Shown: positions 1 to 5,208, numbered from the stretch's first letter. The stretch is 7,807 bases of DNA from an uncultured Clostridia bacterium (GCA_934177025.1 CAKPPA010000046.1:1-7807), one strand, 5' to 3'. The notes: generated by a model from the letters alone, not told the origin. Program-made: numbers and translations.

Positions 1-617
1 GCAGTTTCGGCAATGCCGTGGCACAAACGTTGGCGGAAATGGGGCACGAAGTGCTTGCCGTGGACAAACGCGAGGAAAAAATTCACGAAATTTCCGATTT
101 CGTGACGCACGCCGTGGCGGGCGACATTACGGACGTACACGTCCTCAACGCATTGGGGTTAAGCAACTTCGATGCCGTTGTCATTGCCATCGGCACGAAT
201 TTACAAGCCAGCATTTTGGCAACGGTGATGTGCAAGGAAGCGGGCGCAAAAATGATTGTCGCCAAAGCGCAAAACGACGTACATAAAAAAGTTTTGGAAA
301 AAATCGGTGCGGATCGCGTCATCTTTCCGGAGGACAGCATGGGCAAAAAAATCGCCGTGTCGTTGGCGTCGCCGAGCATAATGGAATTGGTGGACATCGC
401 GCCGGAAGTCAAAATTGCGGAAATCACCGTTTTCAAGGATTGGTACGGCAAAACGCTGGTGGAGTTGGATTTGCGCAACCGCAAAGGCATTAATATTTTA
501 ATGATTAAGCGCGGCAACGAAGTTTTTCCTGTGCCGTCGGCGGATTTTCGCCTGCAGGAAGGGGATTTTGTGATTGTTTGCGGATCCACGAATTCGGTAA
601 AAAATTTGACGAAATAA
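1..617 (+). CDS. ktrA: TrkA/KtrA-type K+ uptake regulatory subunit (5' partial)
   Basis: Cytosolic regulator of a KtrB/TrkH-type potassium channel; by family it binds nucleotides through a Rossmann-like RCK_N domain and gates the membrane subunit. The frame is already open at base 3 (..SFGNAVAQTLAEMG), which matches the end of the glycine-rich nucleotide-binding loop, so the true start lies upstream of the window and the internal GTG at 18 is not the start. The acidic end of strand 2 is visible in VLAVDKREEKI. The remaining N-terminal domain is followed by an RCK_C-like domain in roughly the last 75 residues (from about EVKIAEI to the stop), ending with a strand-rich EGDFVIVCGS segment. The visible ~204 codons suggest that only about 15 residues are missing, giving a single-RCK KtrA-size protein rather than the double-length TrkA of E. 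coli. The channel subunit is probably just upstream, which cannot be seen here. The symbol is by family; trkA is an alternative. Confidence 0.9.
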   Translation, partial: SFGNAVAQTLAEMGHEVLAVDKREEKIHEISDFVTHAVAGDITDVHVLNALGLSNFDAVVIAIGTNLQASILATVMCKEAGAKMIVAKAQNDVHKKVLEKIGADRVIFPEDSMGKKIAVSLASPSIMELVDIAPEVKIAEITVFKDWYGKTLVELDLRNRKGINILMIKRGNEVFPVPSADFRLQEGDFVIVCGSTNSVKNLTK

Positions 618-628
618 CGAAAAAACAC

Positions 629-655
629 CCGTCGAAAAAACTTGCGTTTCGGCGG
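629..655 (+). other. Hairpin after ktrA, without a U-tract
   Basis: CCGTCGAAA (629-637) pairs with TTTCGGCGG (647-655) over nine positions with one G-U, around a 9-base loop. It starts 11 bases after the ktrA stop. No run of T follows, so it is not a standard intrinsic terminator; it could protect the 3' end of the mRNA or act as a weak terminator. Its 3' side overlaps the -35 region of the rpsF promoter. Confidence 0.4.
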
Positions 656-670
656 TAATGATGTTATAAT
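642..670 (+). promoter_or_regulatory. Sigma-A promoter of the rpsF-ssb-rpsR operon, extended -10
   Basis: The -35 is TTGCGT (642-647), followed by a 17-base spacer and a perfect TATAAT (665-670). A TG at 662-663 one base before the hexamer makes it an extended -10, which would compensate for the poor -35. The predicted transcription start is near 677, giving a leader of about 75 bases before rpsF. Confidence 0.75.
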
Positions 671-677
671 ACATCCG

Positions 678-724
678 CGCTTTTCGGTTTTGGACGAAAA
701 GCGAATCCTTGCCTTTTCAAAGGC
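678..724 (+). promoter_or_regulatory. Structured leader of the rpsF operon, possible S6:S18 autoregulatory RNA
   Basis: Two hairpins lie in the leader. The first is a perfect 9-bp stem, CGCTTTTCG (678-686) with CGAAAAGCG (695-703), around an 8-base loop containing GGA. The second is GCCTT (711-715) with AAGGC (720-724) around TTCA. In several bacteria the rpsF leader binds the S6:S18 complex and represses the operon. The place and the operon content fit that role, but I could not match the known CCG bulge motif inside the transcript: a CCG at 675-677 falls at or before the predicted start. The structure is seen; the function is inference. Confidence 0.4.
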
Positions 725-751
725 CATAAGTCCATAAGGAGGTGAAAAAGA

Positions 752-1030
752 ATGAACAATTACGAAGTTTTGTACATTCTCGACAACATGGAGGACGAAG
801 CGAGGGAAGCCCTCATTTCGAAATTTTCCCAATTGGTTGTCGACAATGGCGGCGAAGTTGCAAACATCGATAAGTGGGGCGTCAGAAAATTTGCGTATCC
901 GATCGATTACAAAACGGAAGGATTTTATGTCCTGATGAATTTCGCTGCGGAATCGAAAGTTCCTGCGGAGTTGGAGCGCGTGATGAAAATCACGGACGGC
1001 GTCGTTCGTTGCATGATCGTACGCAAATAA
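752..1030 (+). CDS. rpsF: Small ribosomal subunit protein bS6
   Basis: bS6 binds 16S rRNA as a heterodimer with bS18 on the platform of the 30S subunit. The 92-residue product has the family's usual length and hallmarks: the N-terminal YEVLYIL strand, a helix, the IDKWGVRKFAYPI segment in the middle (about residues 40-51), and GFYVLMNF followed by an ELERVMKITDGVVRCMIVRK end. The start at 752 follows a strong ribosome binding site, AAGGAGGTGA (736-745), six bases upstream. ssb follows after 10 bases and rpsR after that, the standard bacterial order, so the S6 and S18 partners are co-transcribed with the single-stranded DNA binding protein. Confidence 0.97.
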   Translation: MNNYEVLYILDNMEDEAREALISKFSQLVVDNGGEVANIDKWGVRKFAYPIDYKTEGFYVLMNFAAESKVPAELERVMKITDGVVRCMIVRK

Positions 1031-1040
1031 CGGGGGAAGC

Positions 1041-1457
1041 ATGAATAAAGCGATTTTAATTGGAAGATTAACGAAGGATCCGGAATTGTCTACCACGAAC
1101 AGCGGCGTTTCCGTTTGCAGGTTCACTTTGGCGGTGGATCGGCAGTTTAAAAACAGCGACGGCGAGCGTCAGGCGGATTTTTTGCCGGTGGTCGCATGGC
1201 GTCAACAGGCGGAATTCGTGCAAAAGTGGTTCCAAAAAGGAAGTCCGTGCGCCGTGGTCGGCTCCATCCAAACGCGCAGTTACGATGCGCAGGACGGAAC
1301 GAAACGTTACGTAACGGAAATCGTGGCGGACAGTGTGGAATTCGTACCGAAGTCTCAGGGGGCATCCGGCGGGGACTATTCGGAGGAACGGGAAGTAAAA
1401 CCGAAAAAAAGCATGGATGAATTACAGGAAATTAATGACGACGATTTGCCGTTTTAA
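1041..1457 (+). CDS. ssb: Single-stranded DNA-binding protein
   Basis: SSB coats single-stranded DNA during replication, recombination and repair, acting as a tetramer. The 138-residue protein starts with the typical MNKAILIGRLTKDPEL, has the OB-fold core (residues 1 to about 105, including FTLAVDR and the FLPVVAWRQQAEFVQKW region), a short acidic and basic linker, and the conserved acidic tip DDDLPF that recruits partner proteins. Its length is close to, though shorter than, the ~170 residues of B. subtilis SsbA, because of a short linker. It lies 10 bases after rpsF with a G-rich site (GGGGGAAG, 1032-1039) directly before the ATG, and 11 bases before rpsR. Its place between rpsF and rpsR identifies it as the housekeeping copy rather than a plasmid or competence paralogue. 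Confidence 0.96.
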   Translation: MNKAILIGRLTKDPELSTTNSGVSVCRFTLAVDRQFKNSDGERQADFLPVVAWRQQAEFVQKWFQKGSPCAVVGSIQTRSYDAQDGTKRYVTEIVADSVEFVPKSQGASGGDYSEEREVKPKKSMDELQEINDDDLPF

Positions 1458-1468
1458 AGGAGTTAATC

Positions 1469-1717
1469 ATGAGTGAAGAAAAAACTATGAAACGCCCGAT
1501 CCGCAGACCGTCCCGTAAAAAAGTATGCAACTTCTGCGTGGAAAAAGTGGAAAGCATCGATTACAAGGACGTGCAAAAACTGAAAAAATACATGACGGAA
1601 AAGGGCAAAATCATTCCGAGAAGAATGAGCGGCGTTTGCGCAAAGCACCAACGCGAATTGGCTGCCGCAATCAAACGCGCACGCGTAATGGCGTTGTTGC
1701 CGTTCGTAGCGGAGTAA
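1469..1717 (+). CDS. rpsR: Small ribosomal subunit protein bS18, zinc-binding form
   Basis: bS18 pairs with bS6 on the 30S platform. The 82-residue product has the family core: a basic N-terminus (RPIRRPSRKKVC), the IDYKDVQKLKKYMTEKGKI helix region, PRRMSGVCAKHQREL, and a basic C-terminal helix ending RARVMALLPF. It keeps Cys20 and Cys23 (CNFC) together with Cys57 and His60 (CAKH), so it is the C+ zinc-binding form; many bacteria carry a paralogue without these residues. The ATG at 1469 follows AAAGGAG (1456-1462). It is the last gene of the operon, with a strong terminator 20 bases downstream of the stop. Confidence 0.97.
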   Translation: MSEEKTMKRPIRRPSRKKVCNFCVEKVESIDYKDVQKLKKYMTEKGKIIPRRMSGVCAKHQRELAAAIKRARVMALLPFVAE

Positions 1718-1736
1718 CATTTTAACCAACGAAAAT

Positions 1737-1775
1737 AAAAAAAGCGTAAGTCAAGTTGCGAGTTACGCTTTTTTT
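1737..1775 (+). terminator. Rho-independent terminator of the rpsF operon
   Basis: A perfect 13-bp stem, AAAAAAAGCGTAA (1737-1749) with TTACGCTTTTTTT (1763-1775), surrounds a 13-base loop. The GC-containing core is GCGTAA/TTACGC and the 3' arm is itself the seven-T tract. Confidence 0.9.
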
Positions 1776-1841
1776 GTTTGTTCGGCATGGGTGCGGAAGG
1801 GAAAAGGAAATTCCTTTCGTCCTACCCCCAAAAGCAGGATG

Positions 1842-1870
1842 TTGACAATCCGTCGTAAGTTTAGTAAAAT
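1842..1870 (+). promoter_or_regulatory. Sigma-A promoter of the hydrolase-fold gene
   Basis: A perfect TTGACA (1842-1847), a 17-base spacer and TAAAAT (1865-1870). The predicted start is near 1877, directly before the tandem repeats. As no other promoter is evident before 4316, it probably serves the three genes 1929-4298. Confidence 0.8.
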
Positions 1871-1877
1871 TCGGTTG

Positions 1878-1928
1878 TCGGAAACGGAGTAGATTCGGAA
1901 CCGAAGTGGATTCGGAAACGGAGTAGAT
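1878..1928 (+). repeat. Three tandem 17-base repeats forming the 5' leader and ribosome binding site
   Basis: Three units lie head to tail with no gap: 1878-1894 and 1912-1928 are identical (TCGGAAACGGAGTAGAT), while 1895-1911 (TCGGAACCGAAGTGGAT) differs at three positions. The last unit ends at the base before the ATG at 1929, and its ACGGAG (1918-1923) is the ribosome binding site, five bases from the start codon. Copy 1 has the same ACGGAG and the middle copy a weakened CCGAAG. With transcription starting near 1877, nearly the whole leader is repeat. Confidence 0.9.
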
Positions 1929-3602
1929 ATGGAAAACGAAATTTTGACGCCGGCTGCCCTTTGGAAGGATTACGATCCCGAAGCGGAGCCTTTGGAAACA
2001 AACGTCGTCAAAGAGGAAGAGGAAAACGGAATTCTGTTTAAACAGGTGTACTTTACGGGCGAGTTTTTCGGTACGGGAAAAAGTCGTGTTTTTGCCGTAA
2101 CCGCGCGCAAGGTCGGCACGGAAAAATTGCCCGGCATTGTGTTCGTTACGGGGCCGGAACGCTCGGTGGATTACGATCGCTTAAGGTTTTGGGCGATTTG
2201 CGGCTATGCAGCCATTTGCGTGGATAACTATGGCGAAGGCGGAGCAAAACTGTTTACGCAGTATCCGCCGGAAATCGATTACGCCAACTTCTGTCGCGCG
2301 GGCAGGCATTTGACGAATGCGGATACGTCCGTCAAGGAATCGAGTTGGTTTCAGTGGGCAAAAAACATTCGCCGCGCATTGACGTTTTTTGCGGCGGAGG
2401 ACTACGTCGACGAACAAAACGTCGGCATTGTCAGCATTTTTAACGGATCCTTTTTGTTGAGTCAGGTGTTGGCGTTTGATTCGCGCTTGAAAGCAGGCGC
2501 GGCACTTTACAGTGCTTGCTGCATCGAGCGGGAGGAGCTTGACCTCGTGGAGGAAACGGAGGATCTCAACGTGTTAAACGAGCGGATTCGTTGTGCGGAG
2601 GAGCGCGAGCGGTGGCTACTCGGCGTCAGTCCGCAAAGTTACGTGATGTACTTTAAAGTACCTTTGTACGTAGCCCTCACGACGAACGCCGTGGTCAATC
2701 GGTTCGATCAGGCGGTAAAAGTCCTCGGAAAAAGCGAAAAAGTGCGGTTTTACATCGAGCCGCGCGTCGCAGCACCGGACGCACGCAAACAAATGCCGAA
2801 CGTCAAATGGTGGATGGACTGCTGGCTGAAAGGCAAAAAGCCGGTGTATGATGCCCCGAAAGCGGAGTGGTCGGTGGAAAACGGCAATTTGTATTTCAAC
2901 GTCACGTTGCCGGAAAATTGCAAAAAAGGGGAAGTTTACTACGCACGGGAAACGGAAAACTTAAGTTGCCGCAATTGGGAGGAAGCCCCGTTTACCAAAA
3001 CCGAAACGGGCTGGCGCGCAAAATTGGCAGTGGCAAACCCCGAAAAACCCGTGTATGCGTTTTGCAATGCGGAATTCGAAAACGGCATTGTAATTTCGGG
3101 GGATTACAGTAGCGTAGTGCCTGCAAAGTTAGGCGAAGTAAAAAAACTCATCCCAACCAAACTCCTTTACAACAGTTCCGAAGGGTTAAAGGATTTTACT
3201 TCGGCGGATCCGACGTCCTGCGAAATGGATTTAACGGTGGAAAAACCGTTGCGCATCAGCGACGGGCCGTTCGGCGTAAAGGGCGTAACGGGTAAAAAAA
3301 TAGGTACGTTCCAACTGAACGACGAAAAATATCTCACGCAGGAGGACACGTTGCTTATGGCGGACGTGTATTCCTCAACCGCGCAAAAACTAATCGTTTT
3401 GGCACAAATCGACCGCGGGGCAATCGAGCAAAAACTGTTTACGGCAACCGTTGATTTGTTGGGCGGGCAGATGTGGCAAAAAGTAATTCTGTCGCCGGCG
3501 GATTTCAAGGACGGCAGCAAAACCTTAAAGGATTGGAAAGTCAATTTACTGTCCTTTCAGGCGGACGAGGAGTTTTCCTTAAATAATTTATTGTTTACTT
3601 GA
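1929..3602 (+). CDS. Alpha/beta-hydrolase-fold protein, acetylxylan-esterase-like, apparently without a catalytic triad
   Basis: 557 residues, no signal peptide or membrane segment, so probably cytosolic. Residues about 10-305 resemble acetyl xylan esterase/dienelactone hydrolase-type enzymes: LPGIVFVTGP (67-76), RFWAICGYAAICVDNYGEG (86-104), YANFCRAGR (118-126), WFQWAKNIRRALTFF (140-154), DSRLKAGAALYS (184-195), and a WWMDCWLKG end (294-302). The nucleophile elbow, normally GxSxGG, reads SIFNGS (169-174), with Phe171 where the serine belongs. The TND acid motif reads TTNA (251-254), with Ala254 for Asp. No histidine occurs in the segment RFYIEPRVAAPDARKQM (273-289), where the base is expected. 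Residues about 310-400 and 405-557 look like two beta-rich domains, the last resembling carbohydrate-binding or galactose-binding folds (LKDWKVNLLSFQ..LNNLLF), but I cannot name them. Its stop touches the DUF951 gene. Probable role: non-catalytic binding or scaffold protein, or an enzyme with a different active site. The exact function is unknown. Confidence 0.7.
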   Translation: MENEILTPAALWKDYDPEAEPLETNVVKEEEENGILFKQVYFTGEFFGTGKSRVFAVTARKVGTEKLPGIVFVTGPERSVDYDRLRFWAICGYAAICVDNYGEGGAKLFTQYPPEIDYANFCRAGRHLTNADTSVKESSWFQWAKNIRRALTFFAAEDYVDEQNVGIVSIFNGSFLLSQVLAFDSRLKAGAALYSACCIEREELDLVEETEDLNVLNERIRCAEERERWLLGVSPQSYVMYFKVPLYVALTTNAVVNRFDQAVKVLGKSEKVRFYIEPRVAAPDARKQMPNVKWWMDCWLKGKKPVYDAPKAEWSVENGNLYFNVTLPENCKKGEVYYARETENLSCRNWEEAPFTKTETGWRAKLAVANPEKPVYAFCNAEFENGIVISGDYSSVVPAKLGEVKKLIPTKLLYNSSEGLKDFTSADPTSCEMDLTVEKPLRISDGPFGVKGVTGKKIGTFQLNDEKYLTQEDTLLMADVYSSTAQKLIVLAQIDRGAIEQKLFTATVDLLGGQMWQKVILSPADFKDGSKTLKDWKVNLLSFQADEEFSLNNLLFT

Positions 3603-3604
3603 GT

Positions 3605-3826
3605 ATGGATTATTGCGTAGGGGACAAAATCATAACGAAAAAAGCGCATCCGTGCGGCGGCAAGGAATGGGAAATTTTGCGGACGGGAGCGGATTTTAAA
3701 CTGAAATGCCTAAAATGCGGCAGAGTGATTTTGGTGGATTATCAGGATTTTTTGAAAATGGCAAAATCACGCGGAAGTGAGGATCATGGACGAACGGACA
3801 AAAAGGAATCGAACGAAGGTAAGTAA
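3605..3826 (+). CDS. DUF951 family protein (YyzM-like)
   Basis: A small 73-residue protein with the DUF951 pattern: an N-terminal YCVGDKIITKKAHPCGGKEWEILRTGADFKLKC followed by a CGR turn (residues 3-40 in all). His15, Cys17, Cys35 and Cys38 suggest a small metal- or nucleic-acid-binding fold; this is inference, as the family's function is not known to me. B. subtilis YyzM is encoded near rpsF-ssbA-rpsR, so its presence here is conserved neighbourhood. Start choice: ATG 3605 lies two bases after the upstream stop; a TTG at 3599 overlapping that stop (TTGA) is an alternative adding two residues. No clear ribosome binding site is near either, so translation is probably coupled to the hydrolase gene. 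The 3' end overlaps lepB by 41 bases, and the tail after about residue 55 is lysine- and glutamate-rich and not conserved. Confidence 0.85.
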   Translation: MDYCVGDKIITKKAHPCGGKEWEILRTGADFKLKCLKCGRVILVDYQDFLKMAKSRGSEDHGRTDKKESNEGK

Positions 3827-4298
3827 CGGCATTTTCATTGCTCTAACCATTCTCCTTTTGGCATTGGTTTTGGTCAAAAGTTTTTGGATCGAGCCGTTTT
3901 ACGTTTCGGGGGATTCCATGCAGCCCTCCTTCCATAATGGGCAGTTGGTGTTTGCAAACAAACTCAAAAGCGTTTCCCGCTACGACGTCGTCATCCTTTC
4001 CATGGACGGAAAGGACCTCGACAGCGACAAAAAGGACGAAAAAATCATTAAACGCGTCATCGCTTTGGAAGGGGAAAAGGTTTGGTCGGAGGACGGAGTC
4101 GTACACGTTTTAACGACAGCAGGCGAAACGCTGGTGCTAAACGAAACGTTCGACAAAATGTCCGACTACAATGGCATTGATGCCGTAACCGTACCGAAAG
4201 GGTGCGTGTTTGTGCTGGGGGACAACCGCAACAACAGTTTGGACAGCCGTAAATTCGGTTGCGTTAGTTTGGAGCGAAAAATCGGCGTCGTACTGTAA
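3786..4298 (+). CDS. lepB: Type I signal peptidase
   Basis: A membrane-anchored protease that removes signal peptides from exported proteins. The 170-residue protein is the short Gram-positive (Sip-like) form: a basic N-terminus, one membrane anchor (about residues 15-33), then the Ser-Lys catalytic unit. Ser44 lies in SGDSMQPS (41-48), Lys89 in KRVIALEGE (89-97), and the conserved box GDNRNNSLDSR is at 145-155. All expected catalytic boxes are present, so it should be active. ATG 3786 is preferred, with GAGG at 3779-3782; a GTG at 3777 would add three residues. It overlaps the DUF951 frame, and its stop codon lies inside the terminator loop, making it the last gene of the unit. sipS/lepB naming depends on the genome's other copies, as Bacillota often have several. 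Confidence 0.93.
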   Translation: MDERTKRNRTKVSNGIFIALTILLLALVLVKSFWIEPFYVSGDSMQPSFHNGQLVFANKLKSVSRYDVVILSMDGKDLDSDKKDEKIIKRVIALEGEKVWSEDGVVHVLTTAGETLVLNETFDKMSDYNGIDAVTVPKGCVFVLGDNRNNSLDSRKFGCVSLERKIGVVL

Positions 4299-4315
4299 AA
4301 GGTACGGCGTTTTTT
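4286..4315 (+). terminator. Rho-independent terminator after lepB
   Basis: CGTCGTAC (4286-4293) pairs with GTACGGCG (4302-4309) over eight positions with one G-U, around an 8-base loop containing the lepB stop codon, and is followed by six T (4310-4315). Confidence 0.85.
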
Positions 4316-4414
4316 GTTTAAAAAACGCCGGAACGGGGCGAAAATCGGCAAAAACGAAAAAAATCGGCAGGTTTCCCGCAAGGGCGTAGACGCATCGCAC
4401 CCGAAATCCGCCGC

Positions 4415-4441
4415 AAATTTTTTTGTAAACGAAAAAAATTT
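4415..4441 (+). repeat. AT-only inverted repeat upstream of the repressor promoter
   Basis: AAATTTTTTT (4415-4424) is the exact inverted complement of AAAAAAATTT (4432-4441), with a 7-base gap. With the A run that continues to 4450, it places A/T tracts just upstream of the -35 at 4453, where an UP element or bent DNA would act. The rest of 4316-4452 holds no gene that I can support. Confidence 0.5.
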
Positions 4442-4452
4442 TTGAAAAAAGG

Positions 4453-4481
4453 TTGACAAACACAAAAAAGAGTCCTATACT
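4453..4481 (+). promoter_or_regulatory. Sigma-A promoter of the ArsR-family repressor
   Basis: A perfect TTGACA (4453-4458), a 17-base spacer and TATACT (4476-4481), preceded by A/T tracts. The predicted start is near 4488, placing the operator at 4494-4509 just downstream of it. Confidence 0.85.
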
Positions 4482-4493
4482 TTTGTTGAACAT

Positions 4494-4509
4494 TTGAAAA
4501 AGTATTCAA
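4494..4509 (+). promoter_or_regulatory. Operator 1 of the SmtB/CzrA-type repressor
   Basis: TTGAA-N6-TTCAA (4494-4498 and 4505-4509), containing the TGAA-N6-TTCA core typical of ArsR/SmtB-family operators. A further TTGAA lies at 4486-4490. The site covers about +7 to +22 of the predicted transcript, so bound repressor would block escape or elongation. The same arrangement recurs at 4907-4922 upstream of the HMA gene. Confidence 0.65.
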
Positions 4510-4526
4510 CTATTGCGAGGGGGATT

Positions 4527-4871
4527 ATGGACGAACGAACGGAAAAAAACGAAAATCTGTTTGCGGAAATTCGGGGAAAACTGCCGAGCGACGACACCAT
4601 TTACGAACTTGCGGAATTGTTTAAAATGTTCGGCGATCCGACGCGGGCGAAAATTCTCGGGTGTTTGCAAATACGGGATTTAAACGTCGGCGAACTTGCG
4701 GAAGCGTTGGAAATGAGCGTTTCGGCGGTGTCGCATCAGTTAAGGGTGCTGCGCAGTGCAAAACTCGTCAAAGGCACCAAGGAAGGCAAGGAAGTCAAGT
4801 ATTCGTTGGACGACGACCACGTCACCAAAATTATGGAGTACGGGTTAACACACGTCAACGAAGGCAAGTAA
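4527..4871 (+). CDS. ArsR/SmtB-family metal-sensing repressor (CzrA-like)
   Basis: A dimeric winged-helix repressor of 114 residues that leaves DNA when it binds metal. LFKMFGDPTRAKILGCL (31-47) is the family signature; the recognition helix is around MSVSAVSHQLRVLRSAKLV (63-81), followed by the wing KEGKEVKYSL. In the last helix Asp96, His98, His109 and Glu112 have the spacing and identity of the alpha-5 metal site of SmtB (Asp, His, His, Glu), which points to Zn(II)/Co(II)-type sensing. The alpha-3 Cys-x-Cys pair of ArsR/CadC is absent (only Cys46). Start: ATG 4527 follows GAGGGGG (4517-4523). A TTG at 4494 is in frame but lies inside the operator and only a few bases after the predicted transcript start. 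It has its own terminator and precedes the pump genes it most likely controls. Confidence 0.9.
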   Translation: MDERTEKNENLFAEIRGKLPSDDTIYELAELFKMFGDPTRAKILGCLQIRDLNVGELAEALEMSVSAVSHQLRVLRSAKLVKGTKEGKEVKYSLDDDHVTKIMEYGLTHVNEGK

Positions 4872-4894
4872 AAGCAGGGGCATCCCTGTTTTTT
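4871..4894 (+). terminator. Rho-independent terminator after the repressor gene
   Basis: CAGGG (4875-4879) pairs with CCCTG (4884-4888) around the loop GCAT. The stem can extend outward through a G-U pair and A-U pairs (4871-4874 with 4889-4892), and six T follow the core (4889-4894). It starts at the last base of the stop codon and implies that the downstream genes have their own promoter. Confidence 0.75.
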
Positions 4895-4905
4895 CGGAGC
4901 AAATA

Positions 4906-4939
4906 ATTGAATAATTGTTCAATAATGTAATTATTCAAT
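4906..4939 (+). promoter_or_regulatory. Operator 2 and probable promoter of the HMA-ATPase genes
   Basis: TTGAA-N6-TTCAA (4907-4911 and 4918-4922) matches operator 1 in form. It is nested in a larger perfect 11-bp inverted repeat, ATTGAATAATT (4906-4916) with AATTATTCAAT (4929-4939). A modest promoter overlaps it: TTGAAT (4907-4912) as -35, a 16-base spacer, and AATTAT (4929-4934) as -10 with a TG at 4926-4927. The left arm would be the -35 and the right arm the -10, so repressor binding would exclude RNA polymerase. The promoter assignment is less sure than the repeat itself. Confidence 0.65.
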
Positions 4940-4973
4940 CGGGACGCCGCACAAGGCGTAAAAAGGAGTAAAA

Positions 4974-5192
4974 ATGAAAAAAGTGTATCGGTTGCAAAAT
5001 TTGGATTGCGCAAATTGCGCGGCAAAAATGGAACGTGCTGCGGAAAAGGTGGACGGCGTTGACTCCGTTCGCATCAACTTTTTAAGTCAAAAATTAAGTT
5101 TGGAAGCGGAAGAAGCAAAGTTCGAGGAAGTTTTGCGGGAAGTGGAAAACGTTTGCCGCAAAGTGGAGCCGGATTGCAAAATCGTTCGCTAA
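4974..5192 (+). CDS. Stand-alone HMA heavy-metal-binding protein
   Basis: A 72-residue, cytosolic, ferredoxin-like metal-binding domain. The metal loop is LDCANCAAKME (residues 10-20) with Cys12 and Cys15; the Asp before the first Cys is typical of HMA domains of zinc/cadmium P1B pumps rather than copper chaperones. The rest (VDGVDSVRINFLSQKLSLE) follows the fold's strand-helix pattern. Two further cysteines, Cys61 and Cys68, lie near the C-terminus and are not part of the usual site. The start follows AAAAGGAG (4961-4968) and a small leader hairpin, ACGCC/GGCGT (4944-4959). The ATPase starts 16 bases after the stop with its own binding site and lacks an N-terminal HMA domain, so this gene is probably that domain as a separate polypeptide, delivering metal to or regulating the pump. 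Confidence 0.88.
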   Translation: MKKVYRLQNLDCANCAAKMERAAEKVDGVDSVRINFLSQKLSLEAEEAKFEEVLREVENVCRKVEPDCKIVR

Positions 5193-5208
5193 CGGCGGAG
5201 GCGGCAAA

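Noticed and set aside
83..1126. Long open frame on the minus strand (347 codons)
   Set aside because: It lies antisense to ktrA, rpsF and the start of ssb, all clear genes. Its product has no recognisable domain and is rich in Phe, Ser and Arg, as expected of a complement frame.
1803..1817. Short inverted repeat AAAGGAA/TTCCTTT upstream of the hydrolase promoter
   Set aside because: A 7-bp repeat about 25 bases upstream of the -35, A/T-rich and without a matching second site; too weak to call an operator.
4494..4526. Upstream TTG start for the ArsR-family gene
   Set aside because: The TTG is inside the operator, about six bases after the predicted transcript start, with no room for a ribosome binding site. 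ATG 4527 has a strong one.
3786..4540. lepB and the repressor both begin ATGGACGAACG (Met-Asp-Glu-Arg-Thr)
   Set aside because: The identity ends after a few codons and the flanking DNA differs. I consider it chance, or a shared preference at start codons, and not a duplication.
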